A stretch of DNA of 7,427 nt from an uncultured Eubacteriales bacterium. Its GTDB lineage: Bacteria; Bacillota; Clostridia; Oscillospirales; Oscillospiraceae. A program made the translations under genes and the position numbers. Below, piece by piece: positions 6,901-7,427 of the stretch. Numbering within the stretch: the stretch's first letter is position 1; every line of letters begins with the position of its first letter. The notes below the pieces were generated by a model that saw nothing but the letters and a program-made list of their open reading frames with translations, did not search any database and was not told the origin of the DNA. The stretch spans positions 1 through 7,427 of the forward strand of contig USMI01000096.1 in assembly GCA_900555735.1 (NCBI GenBank). Direction: 5' to 3'.

Positions 6901-7117
6901 CCGAATGATCCATCGCCGTACACAAGCTCTGGGACAAGTCAGGCGAAACGTTCAGCTCATCCGTATCACGAAAAATCGTGCCAAGGTGCGGCTCCCCGTC
7001 CCTCCTTAGCGCCTTCGGAATACGATAGCGCTCGATCAGGCGTTGGAGCGTGACCGCAGCCTCCCGATCCACCGGAGTATGACGATAGCTGATAAAAGCG
7101 ATATATTCCCGTTCCAC
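3926..7117 (-). CDS. Membrane-anchored TIR-domain protein with beta-propeller-like C-terminal region (candidate immune/signalling receptor)
   Basis: 1063 residues in three parts. (1) TIR domain, about 1-125: box 1 AFISYRH (7-13), BB-loop region IFRDTDEL (48-55), then SEYMIAICSPQYKESAWCREE (72-92). Glu92 aligns with the catalytic glutamate of NAD-cleaving TIR domains such as SARM1 (WVHKEI against WCREEI). A helical part follows (about 137-175, EPLAANVAGKTVKEM and LRLVAGILGCHYDDL). (2) A basic run RQRRYERRR (176-184) precedes one hydrophobic helix at 185-205; the basic flank predicts N-terminus inside. A helical stalk follows to about 250. (3) About 275-1055 is beta-rich with a recurring blade-like motif, roughly VYDxxSGExxY, at 310, 408, 540, 590, 822, 870 and 954. 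This suggests one or two degenerate propellers, although classic GH...WD signatures are absent. The GTG start at 7115-7117 has AAAGGAG (7127-7133) nine bases upstream. The open frame continues upstream only through a terminator and a tRNA gene. GC is visibly lower than in the neighbours, suggesting acquisition. Role in defence or signalling is inferred. Confidence 0.88.
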   Translation of the reverse strand: MEREYIAFISYRHTPVDREAAVTLQRLIERYRIPKALRRDGEPHLGTIFRDTDELNVSPDLSQSLCTAMDHSEYMIAICSPQYKESAWCREEISYFLKHHDIDHVLPVLVSGEPADAFPEELWRRSVVEGEETVSEPLAANVAGKTVKEMRQNIKREYLRLVAGILGCHYDDLVQRQRRYERRRGAVAIGAVFAVLLAFIGMLLVKNAQINARYQEARENQARYLSTVALEQYGKGDAKSALKSVLTILPEGKEKGPVVPEQMYALATVLNAYNNSYVPENYISLPKNDRKVFSENGKNLFSYTSDQLEVYDADSGEICYTFRPNKFFGEGTSAGAEFSNAGRAVIENVVPEESKRFFIQLNGDIFEFDINDPAYYRRVVSAKPDWPDCVCYAQGMLAFGTSEGAVLVYDCVSGELLYETDFNSGEDTAVQYSVGTLAWNEDASMLAVGLNYSNTEIQTSILRDDPELNRQEEEYFQKNPPLGLVLIDPLSSEMKKVSSRRTMELTFAGDAVGAVHKKYPPYIAASNSYTGPSAIWTAAVYDATSGENIYLSDPVLGETHNSFGFSQGRITVDNRAKSVYSLWMGKTGIVLDAENGNILGTENFHSDIADMEYHRDANIMVILSSGSLQMIAFSDSEYLRTNVMKLDVEIEGAAKSGDNYYLLANTGVIQCGLSRWEDAAAVTAVLAEETGLKDHRAVDFRYLDTAQGTLRLVFFGSDVSERDNHSALALYPCLSDEVLFSYASDDPDSEIKACYAAKDGTHISILEKKSDDSVFVSRFSLPDGTLKFCHQLISETMSYDAEAGFSEDGKMLWITRQDTVHFYDLDGNDICLTEYQTDDRIACPTLTEDGRYLIWLERDTWHEKRELVMLRVETGEIERTTLPEQFYGKYSFDATLLLGQNGLVVLYDAGREILLYDSVKAEFLEPISVPSGSEIALLGNKSELLVAHDETVSLYDLSTGQRESTLVIPCVVDRLVTDTGSDAFAVYRGGSYSSGNDDGWTTGGYYMISADEARNMYLTAFISGLNANAVSPSGGEIVEKTSEGFEFTQILDFEQLLEIASRR

Positions 7118-7155
7118 TTTCCCACACTCCTTTGGTATTCTAAAATGGTTCTTTC

Positions 7156-7184
7156 TGTATACACCCTTCAAAAAAGACGTTTCA
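7156..7184 (-). promoter_or_regulatory. Weak candidate promoter of the TIR gene
   Basis: In the 91 bases between the tRNA terminator and the GTG start, the best pair on the minus strand is GTGAAA (7180-7185) with TATACA (7156-7161), 18 bases apart, each matching consensus at four of six positions. The same upstream stretch reads TGAAAC (7179-7184), which resembles the -35 element of ECF promoters, at 17 bases from TATACA. A TAGAAT nearer the gene (minus strand, about 7140) has no partner. A weak or regulated promoter would suit a potentially toxic TIR protein, but the call is tentative. Confidence 0.3.
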
Positions 7185-7208
7185 CCGGCGCAGGCGGCGG
7201 TTTTTATC

Positions 7209-7244
7209 AAAAATAAAGATCCTGCACTATGTGCAGGATCTTTT
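7209..7244 (-). terminator. Intrinsic terminator of the tRNA transcript
   Basis: A perfect 13-bp stem (AAAGATCCTGCAC and its complement around a three-base loop) is followed on the minus strand by TTTATTTTT. It starts directly after the encoded CCA end of tRNA-fMet, so it ends the tRNA operon and insulates the TIR gene from it. Confidence 0.93.
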
Positions 7245-7245
7245 C

Positions 7246-7321
<76 letters not shown>

Positions 7322-7341
7322 ATATGGAGTTTTACCGGAAT

Positions 7342-7427
7342 TGGTGCCGGTGACCGGACTCGAACCGGTACGGTATTGCTACCGGGAGATTTTAAGTCTC
7401 CTGTGTCTACCATTCCACCACACCGGC
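7342..7427 (-). tRNA. tRNA-Leu (anticodon UAA), CCA encoded
   Basis: 86 nt ending exactly at the window edge. The acceptor GCCGGTG pairs perfectly with CACCGGC, so the gene appears complete. The anticodon stem GGAGA/TCTCC encloses the loop CTTAAAA (anticodon TAA, reading UUA/UUG). A long variable arm (CGGTAGCAATACCG) is the class II mark of leucine tRNAs. The T arm is CCGGTTCGAGTCCGG and the CCA is encoded at 7342-7344. The promoter lies outside the window. Confidence 0.96.

Overview
The window looks like chromosomal DNA of a moderately GC-rich Clostridia member, probably an Oscillospirales-type gut anaerobe. This rests on a class 3 prolyl-tRNA synthetase, an ECF sigma factor paired with a DUF4179-type membrane protein, an aldo/keto reductase carrying a two-cluster ferredoxin tail, and strong Gram-positive ribosome binding sites. 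The taxon is an inference from gene content and composition. Every gene lies on the minus strand, so transcription runs from high to low coordinates.

In transcription order: tRNA-Leu(UAA) and initiator tRNA-fMet (7427-7246) end at a strong intrinsic terminator. Next comes a long single gene (7117-3926) for a 1063-residue protein with an N-terminal TIR domain, one transmembrane helix and a large beta-propeller-like C-terminal region. An aldo/keto reductase with two [4Fe-4S] motifs follows (3764-2574), with its own consensus promoter and terminator. Then come a sigma factor (2436-1900) and its membrane partner (1880-765), organised as a two-gene operon closed by a terminator. Last is the 5' part of proS (626 to the edge), with its own near-perfect sigma-A promoter.

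The tRNAs, proS and reductase look like core or metabolic genes. The sigma factor and DUF4179-type protein probably form a membrane stress-signalling module. The TIR gene is the accessory element. It is visibly less GC-rich than its neighbours, sits directly behind a tRNA terminator, and has a receptor-like layout that retains the putative NAD-cleaving glutamate. It is the best candidate here for an undescribed system, perhaps a single-gene immune or signalling receptor. No CRISPR array, insertion sequence, integrase or attachment-site repeat was seen.
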